This document shows positions 1 through 7,701 of a stretch of 22,525 nucleotides of DNA, piece after piece. The translations under genes and the position numbers were made by a program. Below the pieces are notes generated by a model. That model searched no databases, had not been told where the DNA came from, and saw nothing but the letters and a program-made list of their open reading frames with translations. The DNA is from Phycisphaerales bacterium UBA4658 (lineage in GTDB: Bacteria; Planctomycetota; Phycisphaerae; Phycisphaerales; UBA1924). Location: assembly GCA_002405485.1 (NCBI GenBank), contig DHLW01000062.1, positions 1 through 22,525 of the forward strand, written 5' to 3'. The stretch's first letter is position 1. Each line of letters starts with the position of its first letter.

Positions 1-43
1 ATCCCCACCCCACGCGCGCCTTCCCCGGGCACGCCCAAGCCAT

Positions 44-49
44 TACCAT
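44..49 (+). promoter_or_regulatory. -10-like TACCAT, leaderless promoter candidate
   Basis: TACCAT lies 5 nt before the ATG of the RNase HII-like gene, and no purine-rich Shine-Dalgarno sequence separates them. Transcription starting about 6 nt after the hexamer would begin at or beside the ATG, giving a leaderless mRNA. The same TAnnnT-plus-ATG arrangement recurs at three other genes here. A -35 box is poor (TTCCCC 17 nt upstream). Confidence 0.45.
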
Positions 50-54
50 CCCTC

Positions 55-1071
55 ATGCCGCTCGTCTACGCGGGGATCGATGAGGCCGGGTACGGGCCGT
101 TGCTTGGCCCGCTGTGCATCGGCCTCTCCGTCTTTCAAGTGGACACCTGGAACGAGGGGTCGCCTGCCCCCAACCTATGGACGCTCCTCAGCCGCGGCGT
201 CTGCCGTTCACCAAACGACACCAGGGGCCGGGTCGCCGTCGACGACTCCAAGAACCTGAAGCTCGCCAACTCCTCGGCGAGCCGGCATCCCCTCACCCAC
301 CTCGAACGCGGCGTCCTCAGTTTCCTGCTCATCCAGGATGGCCAGCACGACGCGTCATGCCCCTCAAGCGACACCGAACTCTTCCACCGCGTCCGCGCGG
401 CGAGCCCGGAGGAGCCCTGGTACGCAGGCCCCCCAGGCCTCTGCCCCGTCGGCGGACCCTCAGAGACCTTCACCCTGTCCGCGAACACGCTCCGGATGGC
501 GTGTGGGCAGGCCGGCGTCGCCATGCTTGACATCGCCTGCGAGCCCATCGGCGAGGGCGTGTTCAACGAGCTTGTCAAGGCCGCGGGGACCAAGGCCGCC
601 GCGACCGAAACCGGACTCGTCAAGCATCTCTGGACGGTCTGGGATCGCTGGGGCGCGGCCGGCGCCGAACCGGGCGGCGGGGTCCGCGTCGTCTGCGACC
701 GCCAGGGCGGGCGGACGAACTATCTCCCGATGCTCCGCCGGGCCTTCCCGGACGCCGACGTCCGCTGCACGCACGAATCCGACGAGCAGAGCCGCTACGA
801 GATCCGCGCCCAGACCGGCGGCGTCGATCGGCACATGCATGTGCTGTTCCTGGTCGAGAGCGAGCGGCAGCACCTGCCGGTGGCGCTGGCGAGCATGACC
901 GCGAAGCTCGTCCGCGAGCTGCTCATGGCCCGCTTCAACCGCCACTGGTGCGCCCGACTCCCGGAGCTCAAGCCCACCGCCGGCTATCGCAACGACGCCT
1001 GGCGCTGGCTGGAGGACGCCAAGGCCATCATCACCCCGGACGAGCGCGTACAACTCATACGAACCGCATGA
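55..1071 (+). CDS. RNase HII-like protein (divergent RNase H fold)
   Basis: 338 aa. The N-terminus GIDEAGYGPLLGPL (7-20) is the RNase HII signature with its first acidic pair, D9 and E10. DDSK (63-66) matches the second RNase HII motif, and CDRQGGR (214-220) supplies a third acidic residue, D215. ALASMTAKLVRELLM (277-291) matches the family's ASIxAKxxRDxxM block, followed by a GY (310-311) as in RNase HII. Genuine RNase HII is usually about 200-260 aa; this protein has extra sequence at about 85-200 and has Glu288 where RNase HII has its last catalytic Asp. By family it would act on RNA-DNA hybrids or ribonucleotides in DNA, but a changed substrate is possible. The start is the ATG just before the DEAG motif; the frame is open to the left edge, so a longer form cannot be excluded. 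It overlaps ribD by ATGA. Confidence 0.75.
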   Translation: MPLVYAGIDEAGYGPLLGPLCIGLSVFQVDTWNEGSPAPNLWTLLSRGVCRSPNDTRGRVAVDDSKNLKLANSSASRHPLTHLERGVLSFLLIQDGQHDASCPSSDTELFHRVRAASPEEPWYAGPPGLCPVGGPSETFTLSANTLRMACGQAGVAMLDIACEPIGEGVFNELVKAAGTKAAATETGLVKHLWTVWDRWGAAGAEPGGGVRVVCDRQGGRTNYLPMLRRAFPDADVRCTHESDEQSRYEIRAQTGGVDRHMHVLFLVESERQHLPVALASMTAKLVRELLMARFNRHWCARLPELKPTAGYRNDAWRWLEDAKAIITPDERVQLIRTA

Positions 1072-2186
1072 ACGATCCCCGCTCCAGCGCCCGTTACCTC
1101 GACCTCGCCGCACGCCTCGCCTGGCGTGCCGCGGGATTGGTTGAGCCCAACCCGCTCGTCGGGTGCGTGCTCGTGAAGGACCACCGGATCATCGGGTTGG
1201 GGCATCACCGCGTCTTCGGCGGCCCGCACGCCGAAGTCAACGCCCTCGCCGACGCCGATCTCCGCCGAGAGGACGTCCGCGGGGCGACGGCGTATGTCAC
1301 GCTGGAGCCCTGCGCCAAGATGGGCAAGCAGCCCCCCTGCATCGACGCGCTCATCGCCGCCGGCGTTGCCCGGGTCGTGTGCGCGCGCCGCGATCCGCAT
1401 CCCAAGGGGCTCAACGGCGCCGAGCGGCTGGAGGCGGCGGGCATCGCCGTCGAGTTCACCGACGCCAGCCGCGCCGCGATCGCGCTGAGCGACCCGTTCG
1501 TCAAGCGCGTCACGACCGGCCTGCCCTGGACGATCGTGAAGTGGGCCCAGACCATCGACGGCCGGGCCGCCACGCGCACCGGCGAGAGCAAGTGGATCAG
1601 TTGCGAGCGTTCCCGCCGCCGCGTGCATCGGCTTCGGGCCCGCGTCGACGCCGTCATCACCGCCATCGGCACGGTGCTCGCCGACGACCCGGTGCTCACC
1701 GCCCGGGCCGGATGGACGCACCGTCGCACCGCCCGGCGCGTGGTCATCGATCCTGGACTCGAGACCCCCGACTCATCCCAGATCGTCCGCACCATCGACG
1801 AGGCCCCCCTCACCATCGTCTGCGACGATCAGGCCCTGCGCTCCCAGCAGCGCAAGGTCGCGCTGCTCACCGCCATGGGCGTCGAGGTCCTCGCCCTGGG
1901 CGAGCAGGACGAAGTCAGCGTCGACGGCGTCCTTCGCATGCTCGTGCACAAGCACCAGGCCACCAACGTGCTCATCGAGGCCGGGCCGGGGCTGCTCGGC
2001 CGGCTGTTCGAGGGCGATCTCGTCGACGAAGCCCATGTCTACGTCGCGCCCATGCTCCTGGGCGATGAGCTCGCCAAGCCGTGCGTCCGCGGCAGGGTCG
2101 CCGAGCGGCTCATCGAGGCCCGTCGGCTGAACCTCAGCCGCGTCAAGCGCATCGATGACGACGTGCTGCTTGTGTATCGGCGCTGA
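1068..2186 (+). CDS. ribD: bifunctional riboflavin biosynthesis deaminase/reductase RibD
   Basis: 372 aa, a normal length for RibD. It should deaminate 2,5-diamino-6-ribosylamino-4-pyrimidinone 5'-phosphate and then reduce the ribosyl side chain with NADPH, in the cytosolic riboflavin pathway. The zinc deaminase domain covers about 8-140: PNPLVGCV (27-34), HAE (54-56, with the catalytic Glu56), and PC-x8-C (zinc ligands C82 and C91). The reductase domain covers about 152-372, with VKWAQTIDGRAA (157-168) and GTVLADDPVLTAR (201-213). The ATG overlaps the previous stop as ATGA, implying translational coupling. A longer in-frame reading from 948 is just overlap with the preceding gene. No FMN riboswitch is possible at this junction, and no other rib gene is in the window. 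Confidence 0.95.
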   Translation: MNDPRSSARYLDLAARLAWRAAGLVEPNPLVGCVLVKDHRIIGLGHHRVFGGPHAEVNALADADLRREDVRGATAYVTLEPCAKMGKQPPCIDALIAAGVARVVCARRDPHPKGLNGAERLEAAGIAVEFTDASRAAIALSDPFVKRVTTGLPWTIVKWAQTIDGRAATRTGESKWISCERSRRRVHRLRARVDAVITAIGTVLADDPVLTARAGWTHRRTARRVVIDPGLETPDSSQIVRTIDEAPLTIVCDDQALRSQQRKVALLTAMGVEVLALGEQDEVSVDGVLRMLVHKHQATNVLIEAGPGLLGRLFEGDLVDEAHVYVAPMLLGDELAKPCVRGRVAERLIEARRLNLSRVKRIDDDVLLVYRR

Positions 2187-2209
2187 CGCCCGCCTGCCGC
2201 GCTTCACGC

Positions 2210-3475
2210 TCAGCGGCGAACGAACGGCCCCCCATCGGTCACCGTGGCCCGGATCCGACGGTCATCGAGCTGGGCAAAGAGCACCGTCCCCGGGGAGGCG
2301 TGCGACCACTTCACCATCGCGATCGCGATGTGGGCCTGAGAGAGCATCGGCGCCAGGCACGAACTCGTCACCGCACCGACTGCCGGAGCGCCGGGTTCAT
2401 CGGCGCCAACGAGCATCGTCCCCGTCACGGCCTGCGGCGCATCGGGCAATCCCAGCGGGTTGCCCGCGCCGGTCGATGTCGCACCCGGCGTCTGTCCAAC
2501 GTCGAGTCGAAGCCCCACAAGCCGCTGCTTCGGATGTCCGAGCGCATGCATCCGGGCCACGACCTCCTGCCCGAGATAGCACCCCTTCTTGAAGCTCACG
2601 CGATCGTTCAGCGTGCGCTCGCCGGTCTCGGCGGGCAGAGAGTCTGGGCCGAAATCCGCGTAGTACATGGGCCAGAAGTTCTCGATGCGGGCGATGTTCA
2701 CCGCGTGCCAGCCGATCCGCCGCGCCAGCGGACCGGTGGGCATCACGCCCTGTCCGCCCGCAGGTCGCTCGGCCCATGAGGGCGACAGCGTCTGGTACAC
2801 GCTCGCCGCCGCGTCCATCGGCGCCAGCAGCTCGAGCCCGATCTCGCCGGTGGTGTCCTGACGATCGATGACGACCTCGGCGCCGGCGATCTCCACCACC
2901 GCGACCTGCCCGGGAGCGATCTCCGCGATCGGCACACCCGACACCGGGCGAGAGAGCCGGGCGACCAGTGCCGCCGACGCAGGCCCATGAATCGAGAGCC
3001 GCGCGAAGCGCGCCGACGCATCCTCGATCGCGCACTCCTCGGTGATGATGAACGCCTCCAGGCCGGTTCGAGCCCGGCGGGCGGCGAGGATGTCCACGTC
3101 CACGATCGTCCGATCTCCAAGCTCGATCAGTCGAAGGTCCGCGTCGATCCGCCCCTTGCGGTTCAGCCAGAATGACCGCCGAGCCATGAACGGCCCAAGG
3201 TCCTTGAGCTCCTGCGTCAGCATCCGGTTCAGGAAGCTCTGCCGCTCGCTCCCGCTGATGATCAGCGTCGAACGGTGCGGCATATCGAAGATCGCCGCAT
3301 GCGTGCGGAGCGCGGCGTACTCGACGGGAACGGGATCGAACGCCTCGACGATCCACGCTGAAGGAGGCCCCGGCGCCGCCGCGTCCGCGGACGCGCTCTC
3401 GCCGATGGCATAGTACATGAGCTGTGCGTCGCCTTGCCGGTGCAGATCCAGGAGCGGGTGGCGGAGATCGGACAT
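2210..3475 (-). CDS. ygfZ: YgfZ/GcvT-family folate-binding protein
   Basis: 421 aa. The YgfZ signature KGCYLGQE is at 297-304, followed by RMHALGHPKQRLVGL. Upstream sequence is of aminomethyltransferase type (FDMPHRSTLIISG, 63-75; FLNRMLTQELKDL, 81-93). YgfZ proteins bind tetrahydrofolate and help Fe-S enzymes such as MiaB to be made or repaired; Cys299 in the signature is the functionally important residue. It is longer than E. coli YgfZ (326 aa). The ATG is supported by AAGGA 7 nt upstream (3483-3487). It converges on ribD with 23 nt between the stops and diverges from the M42 gene. GcvT itself is less likely because of the KGCYxGQE motif and the lack of gcvH/gcvP. Confidence 0.88.
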   Translation of the reverse strand: MSDLRHPLLDLHRQGDAQLMYYAIGESASADAAAPGPPSAWIVEAFDPVPVEYAALRTHAAIFDMPHRSTLIISGSERQSFLNRMLTQELKDLGPFMARRSFWLNRKGRIDADLRLIELGDRTIVDVDILAARRARTGLEAFIITEECAIEDASARFARLSIHGPASAALVARLSRPVSGVPIAEIAPGQVAVVEIAGAEVVIDRQDTTGEIGLELLAPMDAAASVYQTLSPSWAERPAGGQGVMPTGPLARRIGWHAVNIARIENFWPMYYADFGPDSLPAETGERTLNDRVSFKKGCYLGQEVVARMHALGHPKQRLVGLRLDVGQTPGATSTGAGNPLGLPDAPQAVTGTMLVGADEPGAPAVGAVTSSCLAPMLSQAHIAIAMVKWSHASPGTVLFAQLDDRRIRATVTDGGPFVRR

Positions 3476-3541
3476 TCCCAGATCCTTGGCGGTGTCCCGG
3501 CGAGATTCCCTCGCTCCCGGCGACCAGGCCCGAGAGCCGGA

Positions 3542-3547
3542 TATCCT
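3542..3547 (+). promoter_or_regulatory. -10-like TATCCT before the M42 peptidase gene
   Basis: TATCCT lies 56 nt before the chosen GTG, in the 128-nt divergent gap with ygfZ. Unlike the SD-less genes in this window, this one would have a leader, which agrees with its good Shine-Dalgarno sequence. No convincing -35 is seen. Confidence 0.25.
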
Positions 3548-3590
3548 CCAGCCCGTTCCAGCTCGCGGCCAGTCGCCGCAAAATCCTCTT

Positions 3591-3596
3591 GGGAGA
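3591..3596 (+). promoter_or_regulatory. Shine-Dalgarno GGGAGA fixing the GTG start of the M42 gene
   Basis: GGGAGA is 7 nt before GTG 3604. The open frame extends back to 3424, but the extra residues are not M42-like and overlap ygfZ, so this site decides the start. Confidence 0.6.
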
Positions 3597-3603
3597 TGCG
3601 CTC

Positions 3604-4692
3604 GTGCCCAAAGTGAACCTCGATCTGCTCAAGCGTCTGTGCGAGACCCCCGGCGTCCCCGGGCGCGAGGAACGCGTCCGCACGCTCATCGAGCAGGAAG
3701 TCCAGGGACTCTTCTCCCACATCCGCACCGATGCCATGGGCAACCTGATCTGCACTCGCCCAGCGACCAAGGTCGAGAAGAAGGGCAAGAGCGCTGACAA
3801 CGGGCTCGGCCGACCGACCCGCGTCCTGCTGCTCTGCCACATGGACGAGATCGGCTTTTACGTCAAGGGCATCGATGACCAGGGGTTCATCCGTGTCAAC
3901 GCCGCCGGCGGCTTCGACACCCGAAACCTCTTCAGCCGACGCGTCCTGGTCTGCACCGACGCGGGCGACATCCCTGGCGTGATGAACCCGGGCGGTCGAC
4001 CCGTGCACATCGCCAGCGAAGAGGACAAGAAGAAGGTCCCCGAGGTCAAGGAGTTCTTCGTCGACCTCGGCATGAAGCCCGACAAGGTCCGCAAGAGCGT
4101 CAAGATCGGCGACTATGTCGTCATGCACGAGCCCGCCATCCAGGTCGGCGACAAGTTCGTCTCCAAGGCCCTGGACAACCGCGTCGCCTGCTGGCTCGGC
4201 ATCGAGAGCGTCCGACAGATCGCCGACAAGAAGGCCGCCCACGCCTGCGATGTCACCGTCGTCTTCACCGTCCAGGAAGAAGTCGGCCTCCGTGGCGCCC
4301 ACACCGCGAGCTTCGGCGTCGAGCCCGACATCGCCATCGGCATCGACGTCACCCTCAGTTGCGACACTCCGGGCGTCCCCGCCGACGAGGCCGTCACCAA
4401 GCACGGCCAGGGCTGCGGGCTGCACGTCATGGACAGCTCCTTCATCGCCGACTATCGCCTCATCAACGACCTCGAAGCCGTCGCCAAAAAGAACAAGATC
4501 CCGCACCAGCGCACCATTCTCGCCCGCGGCGGACAGGACGGCGCGGCGGGGCAGCAGGCCCGAAGCGGCGCTCGGGCCGCGGGCATCGTCGTCGGCACCC
4601 GCTACATCCACACGGTGACCGAGATGATCGACCTCGTCGACCTCGCCGCCGCCCGTGACCTGCTCGCCGCGTGGATGCCCACGGTGCGATAA
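3604..4692 (+). CDS. M42-family zinc/cobalt metallo-aminopeptidase
   Basis: 362 aa from a GTG, the normal length for M42 (FrvX/PepA/endoglucanase M types). The co-catalytic metal ligands are all visible: H79 in LCHMDEIG, D191 in KALDNR, E226 next to the catalytic base E225 in VQEEVGLRG, D248 in GIDVT, and H336 in RYIHTVTEM. VNPGGRPVHI-type sequence (about 127-136) matches the family lid region. The protein is expected to form a cytosolic dodecameric shell that trims N-terminal residues from peptides. GGQDG (309-313) stands where many relatives have GGTDA. It is monocistronic: divergent from ygfZ and convergent with the FHA gene. Specificity cannot be read from the sequence. Confidence 0.92.
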   Translation: MPKVNLDLLKRLCETPGVPGREERVRTLIEQEVQGLFSHIRTDAMGNLICTRPATKVEKKGKSADNGLGRPTRVLLLCHMDEIGFYVKGIDDQGFIRVNAAGGFDTRNLFSRRVLVCTDAGDIPGVMNPGGRPVHIASEEDKKKVPEVKEFFVDLGMKPDKVRKSVKIGDYVVMHEPAIQVGDKFVSKALDNRVACWLGIESVRQIADKKAAHACDVTVVFTVQEEVGLRGAHTASFGVEPDIAIGIDVTLSCDTPGVPADEAVTKHGQGCGLHVMDSSFIADYRLINDLEAVAKKNKIPHQRTILARGGQDGAAGQQARSGARAAGIVVGTRYIHTVTEMIDLVDLAAARDLLAAWMPTVR

Positions 4693-4756
4693 CGGAGCAT
4701 GATCGATTCCGCTCCGGCCGATTCGCCCGAGATGGTGCCGATGAGTGATCGGCGCT

Positions 4757-4793
4757 CAGCACGACAAGCCGCCCCGACGGGCGTTCGGTGCTG
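4757..4793. terminator. two-tier hairpin between convergent genes
   Basis: CAGCAC (4757-4762) pairs with GTGCTG (4788-4793), and inside it CGCCC (4770-4774) pairs with GGGCG (4779-4783) around a CGAC tetraloop. It sits in the 183-nt gap where the M42 gene (plus) and the FHA gene (minus) converge, so it could serve either. No T-run follows on either strand. A weaker repeat, CGGAGC/GCTCCG (4693-4698/4711-4716), lies right after the M42 stop. Confidence 0.3.
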
Positions 4794-4875
4794 TCGGCCA
4801 TCGCGCCGTGATCGTGACGATCGTCGGCGGGCCTGATCAACTCAAGCCCTTCCACCCCAAAGTCCTGCGGGTCGA

Positions 4876-5460
4876 TCACTTCTTGCCGGGCTTCTTCGTG
4901 CCGTCATCCTCGCCGAAATCGATGTCGAAGTCGCTCTCCGACAGATCGGCGATGATGTCTGACAGATCCCCGCTGTCGTCGGGATCGCTCTTGGCGGCGG
5001 GCTTGGCCGCGGGCTTGGCCGGGGCGGGCTTGGCGCCGGCGGACGCGGGCGAGGGCGAGGGCTTGTCCTTCCACGAGGGCACGCCGTCCTGAGTCGGTCG
5101 CTCTTCACCCTCGCCGGCGGCGACCCCGCCGTTGGCCCACGCGATGATCGGATCGATCACCTTCGGATGCCCGTCGATCCGCACCACGAACACCACCGGC
5201 CCGACGCACACAAGGTCCCCCGGAAGCAGCTCGCGGCTCTTCACCCGCTCCTTGTTCACGAACGTCCCGTTCGAGCTCTTGAGATCCTTGACGATGAGCT
5301 CGTCATCGTCCTCCGAGAGCTCGCAGTGCAGCCGCGACACCTCCGGAACGGGCACCCGGATCTTCGCCTCCGTGCTGCGACCGATGGAGATCGGGAGCGA
5401 CATCGAGGGCAGTTCGCGCAGCTTGCCGTCGGCGGTGACCATCACGAGAGATACGTTCAC
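4876..5460 (-). CDS. FHA-domain protein with acidic C-terminal tail
   Basis: 194 aa from GTG 5460. A forkhead-associated domain spans about 3-95: GR (27-28), SRLHCEL (42-48) and SSNGTFVN (62-69) are the conserved phosphothreonine-binding positions. A linker rich in Pro, Ala and Lys (about 133-157) follows, then an acidic stretch (159-187, DLSDIIADLSESDFDIDFG) and a basic end KKPGKK. No transmembrane segment is present, so it is cytosolic. FHA domains bind phosphothreonine peptides, usually made by Ser/Thr kinases; none is encoded here. Start: AAAGGA is 9 nt before GTG 5460 and 3 nt before GTG 5466; an ATG at 5517 gives 19 more residues that do not look like FHA sequence. Confidence 0.85.
   Translation of the reverse strand: MNVSLVMVTADGKLRELPSMSLPISIGRSTEAKIRVPVPEVSRLHCELSEDDDELIVKDLKSSNGTFVNKERVKSRELLPGDLVCVGPVVFVVRIDGHPKVIDPIIAWANGGVAAGEGEERPTQDGVPSWKDKPSPSPASAGAKPAPAKPAAKPAAKSDPDDSGDLSDIIADLSESDFDIDFGEDDGTKKPGKK
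4997..5033. repeat. short direct repeats coding the Ala-Pro-Lys linker
   Basis: GCGGGCTTGG occurs three times (4997-5006, 5009-5018, 5024-5033) at 12- and 15-nt steps, in register with the reading frame of the FHA protein, where it encodes the repeating PAK/PAAK linker. A likely slippage-prone tract. Confidence 0.7.
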
Positions 5461-5469
5461 GTCCACCTG

Positions 5470-5475
5470 TCCTTT
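5470..5475 (-). promoter_or_regulatory. Shine-Dalgarno AAAGGA of the FHA gene
   Basis: Read on the minus strand, AAAGGA precedes GTG 5460 by 9 nt and GTG 5466 by 3 nt. The first spacing is the usual one, so 5460 is preferred. Confidence 0.5.
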
Positions 5476-5533
5476 CACGGCCTCAAACGGCAACGCTCGC
5501 CCGCACTCGGAGCCCATCCCGCATCGGTCGGAG

Positions 5534-5539
5534 TACAGT
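5534..5539 (+). promoter_or_regulatory. -10-like TACAGT, leaderless promoter candidate (hemW)
   Basis: TACAGT lies 7 nt before the ATG of hemW with no Shine-Dalgarno sequence between. It falls in the 86-nt divergent gap between the FHA gene and hemW. It is part of the TAnnnT pattern seen before other SD-less genes. Confidence 0.45.
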
Positions 5540-5546
5540 CCGATCC

Positions 5547-6896
5547 ATGGACGCTCCCGGGCAAAGTGTACGTCTTTCCCTGCCCCAGCGCGACCAGGTC
5601 CCCGCAGGACGCCGGGACGCCGGAGAAATCCTGGATCCAGGCCCCTCCCCGGCTCCCATCGCCCCGGGCAGACCCCGCGCGCTCTATATCCACACCCCTT
5701 TCTGTGTCCACAAGTGCCATTACTGCGACTTCTACTCGTTTGTCGACACTCGTGACCAGCAGGCCGCGTTCGTCGAGCGGCTCATCGCCGAACTGCGGGC
5801 GCTCGCGCCGCACGCCGGTGCGCTCCGGACCATCTTCGTCGGCGGGGGCACGCCCAGTCTGATCCGCGTCGACCTCTGGCGTCGGCTGCTCACCGCGCTG
5901 CACGACCTGTTCGACCTCTCCGCCATCACCGCACCCTGGAAACCCGAGCACGACGACCCATGGACGCCCGTCGCCTGCGGCGAGTTCACCGTGGAGTGCA
6001 ACCCCGAGTCGGCATCGACCGAACTCCTGGACCTGCTGCGCCAGGGCGGCGTCAATCGCGTGAGCATCGGAGCCCAGTCCTTCATGCCCGCGCATCTCGC
6101 CACGCTCGAGCGTCGGCATGACCCTGCCAACGTCGCCCGAGCCGTCGACGCCGCCCGACGAGCGGGCATCGCACGCCAGTCCATCGACCTGATCTTCGCC
6201 ATTCCCGGGCAGACGCTCGAGGACTGGGACGCCGATCTGCGGACCGCTCGTGCGTTGGGACTGTCGCACCTGTCCTGCTACGCCCTCACCTATGAGCCCA
6301 ACACCGCCATGACCGCCCGCCTTCGCGCTGGCGCGATCCGCCCCTGCGACGACGAGCTGGAAGCCGAGATGTTCCGGCACACACTCCGCACCCTGCGGTC
6401 GGCGGGCCTGGAGCGGTACGAGGTCAGCAACTTCGCCGCCCCGGGGCATGCGTCCAGGCACAACATCGCGTACTGGGTGCAGGAGTCCTGGCTCGCCGCC
6501 GGTCCGAGCGCAAGCGCTCACGTGCTCGTCCCTAGCCCTCGCGCCGGAAGCTGGCGGTACAAGAACGTTCCTCGGCTGGGCGATTATCTCGACAGCGACC
6601 CACGCCGCGGATTCGCGCCCATCGTGGACGTCGAATCGCCCGATCCGCTGCGCCTCATCCGCGAGCGCACCCTCATGGGTCTGCGTCTGCAGCATGGTCT
6701 AGACGTCGGAGGACTGCTCGAAGATCTGGAGGCCATCGCCCCGGCCGCGGCGCGCCGGCTGGTCCGCGCCGCCGATCGGATCGAGGCCCGGGGGCACCTG
6801 CGCCGCAGCGAGGATCGCTGGGTGCTCACCGACGACGGCTTTCTGTTCTGCGACGCCATCGCCGCGGATCTCATCGGATGCATCCGCGCGTCGTGA
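5547..6896 (+). CDS. hemW: radical SAM protein HemW (HemN-like)
   Basis: 449 aa. The radical SAM cluster motif is C53-x3-C57-x2-C60, followed by D-F. HemW has an aromatic residue at that last position, whereas true coproporphyrinogen oxidase HemN has a fourth Cys. GGGTP (99-103), ECNPES (150-155), the SIGAQSF stretch (173-179) and DLIFAIPGQT (214-223) follow; the C-terminal YEVSNFAAPG and HNIAYW motifs are typical of HemW. HemW is a heme chaperone thought to pass heme to respiratory proteins. About 45 residues precede the core; no closer start is obvious. There is no Shine-Dalgarno sequence, but TACAGT sits 7 nt before the ATG. Residues 130-145 (WKPEHDDPW) look like a small insertion. Its stop abuts that of the convergent pseudouridine synthase. 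Confidence 0.88.
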   Translation: MDAPGQSVRLSLPQRDQVPAGRRDAGEILDPGPSPAPIAPGRPRALYIHTPFCVHKCHYCDFYSFVDTRDQQAAFVERLIAELRALAPHAGALRTIFVGGGTPSLIRVDLWRRLLTALHDLFDLSAITAPWKPEHDDPWTPVACGEFTVECNPESASTELLDLLRQGGVNRVSIGAQSFMPAHLATLERRHDPANVARAVDAARRAGIARQSIDLIFAIPGQTLEDWDADLRTARALGLSHLSCYALTYEPNTAMTARLRAGAIRPCDDELEAEMFRHTLRTLRSAGLERYEVSNFAAPGHASRHNIAYWVQESWLAAGPSASAHVLVPSPRAGSWRYKNVPRLGDYLDSDPRRGFAPIVDVESPDPLRLIRERTLMGLRLQHGLDVGGLLEDLEAIAPAAARRLVRAADRIEARGHLRRSEDRWVLTDDGFLFCDAIAADLIGCIRAS

Positions 6897-6902
6897 TCAC
6901 GA
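6891..6902. other. 12-bp palindrome containing both stop codons of convergent genes
   Basis: TCGTGATCACGA is a perfect palindrome. Its centre TGATCA is the TGA of hemW (6894-6896) directly followed by the complement of the TGA of the minus-strand pseudouridine synthase (6897-6899). No intergenic base remains, so any transcription end must lie inside the opposite gene. Confidence 0.8.
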
Positions 6903-7694
6903 CGCCTCGGCATCGAGCTGGTCCGGCACGCGCTCCGCAGCGTCGCTCCCCGTGCCCGGCCTGTGCAGCCCAAGCAGCCGAAGCGTGCGCCGAAGATCGC
7001 CGGGCCAGTCGGTCCGGACGTCGATGAGCATGCCGGTGATCGGATGATTGAAGACCAGACGGTGCGCGTGCAGCGCCACGCGCGGCGCCGCATGATGCAC
7101 CCGTCGCGGGCCGTACAGCACGTCCCCAAGCAGCGGACACCCGATCGCCTCCATGTGCACACGGATCTGGTGCAGCCGGCCCGTCACCGGACGGCACTCC
7201 ACCAGCGACGCCGCGACCCCCCGATCAAGCACCCGATACGCCGTCACCGCCGGCTTCCCGGCACGAGAGATGTGCGCGAGCTTCATCGGGCCGGGCCTGT
7301 CCTCCGCGGCGGGATCGCTCTCGGCAATCGGCATCTTGAGCACGCCGGCCGGGTGCTTGGGTGCGCCGTCGCAGACGGCCCAGTAGAACTTCCGGATCTG
7401 CCGATTGACGAACTGCTCGCGAAGGCCGTCATACGCCGACGCTCGCAGGCCGATGATCAGCAGCCCGGAGGTGTCCTTGTCCAGCCGGTGCAGCAGCCCG
7501 AAGTCGCGGGCCTTGCCCAGGTTCTGCAGCAGCGCTCCGTGCATCGCAAACAGCCCGTTGAGCAGCGTGTCGCCCGAGTGCCCCTTGCCGGGCTGCGTCG
7601 GCCCGCGCGGCGGCTTCTCCACCACCAGCAGGTGCTCGTCCTGATAGCGCACGCCGAACGTGATCCGGGGATTGGCGACGACCGACAGGTTCAC
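6897..7694 (-). CDS. RluA-family RNA pseudouridine synthase
   Basis: 265 aa from GTG 7694. The catalytic motif HRLDKDTSGLLI (69-80) with Asp72 is that of the RluA/RsuA superfamily, and GRLHQIRVHMEAIGCPLLGD is the RluA-type second block. It should convert specific uridines of rRNA or tRNA to pseudouridine. There is no N-terminal S4 domain, unlike RluC/RluD, so it is closer to RluA or TruC in build; the target cannot be named. The frame is open upstream to 7880, but that part overlaps pgl and is not family-like; GAGG 5 nt before GTG 7694 (7700-7703) supports the start. It lies 7 nt after the pgl stop, so the two form an operon. Confidence 0.88.
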   Translation of the reverse strand: MNLSVVANPRITFGVRYQDEHLLVVEKPPRGPTQPGKGHSGDTLLNGLFAMHGALLQNLGKARDFGLLHRLDKDTSGLLIIGLRASAYDGLREQFVNRQIRKFYWAVCDGAPKHPAGVLKMPIAESDPAAEDRPGPMKLAHISRAGKPAVTAYRVLDRGVAASLVECRPVTGRLHQIRVHMEAIGCPLLGDVLYGPRRVHHAAPRVALHAHRLVFNHPITGMLIDVRTDWPGDLRRTLRLLGLHRPGTGSDAAERVPDQLDAEAS

Positions 7695-7701
7695 TCGTGC
7701 C

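Noticed and set aside
1-54. Possible end of an upstream gene at the left edge
   Set aside because: The stretch is too short to judge. It is open in the frame of the RNase HII-like gene, but no motif or stop allows a call.
2181-2215. Inverted repeat CGCTGA/TCAGCG spanning the stops of ribD and ygfZ
   Set aside because: The stem is only 6 bp with a 23-nt loop, and the stop codons themselves supply half of it; no T-run. Too weak to call a terminator.
2315-2330. Perfect 16-bp palindrome CATCGCGATCGCGATG containing the HIP1 core GCGATCGC
   Set aside because: It lies inside ygfZ and is explained by alternating Ala/Ile/Met codons (GCG ATC GCG ATG). No other copies stood out.
3424-3603. In-frame extension of the M42 peptidase by 60 residues
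   Set aside because: The extra sequence is Arg/Pro/Ser-rich and unlike the family, overlaps ygfZ, and GTG 3604 has a good Shine-Dalgarno site.
5703-5712. GTGTCCACAA, resembling a DnaA box
   Set aside because: A single copy inside hemW, coding the VHK of the CxxxCxxC motif, and 12 kb from the skew switch.
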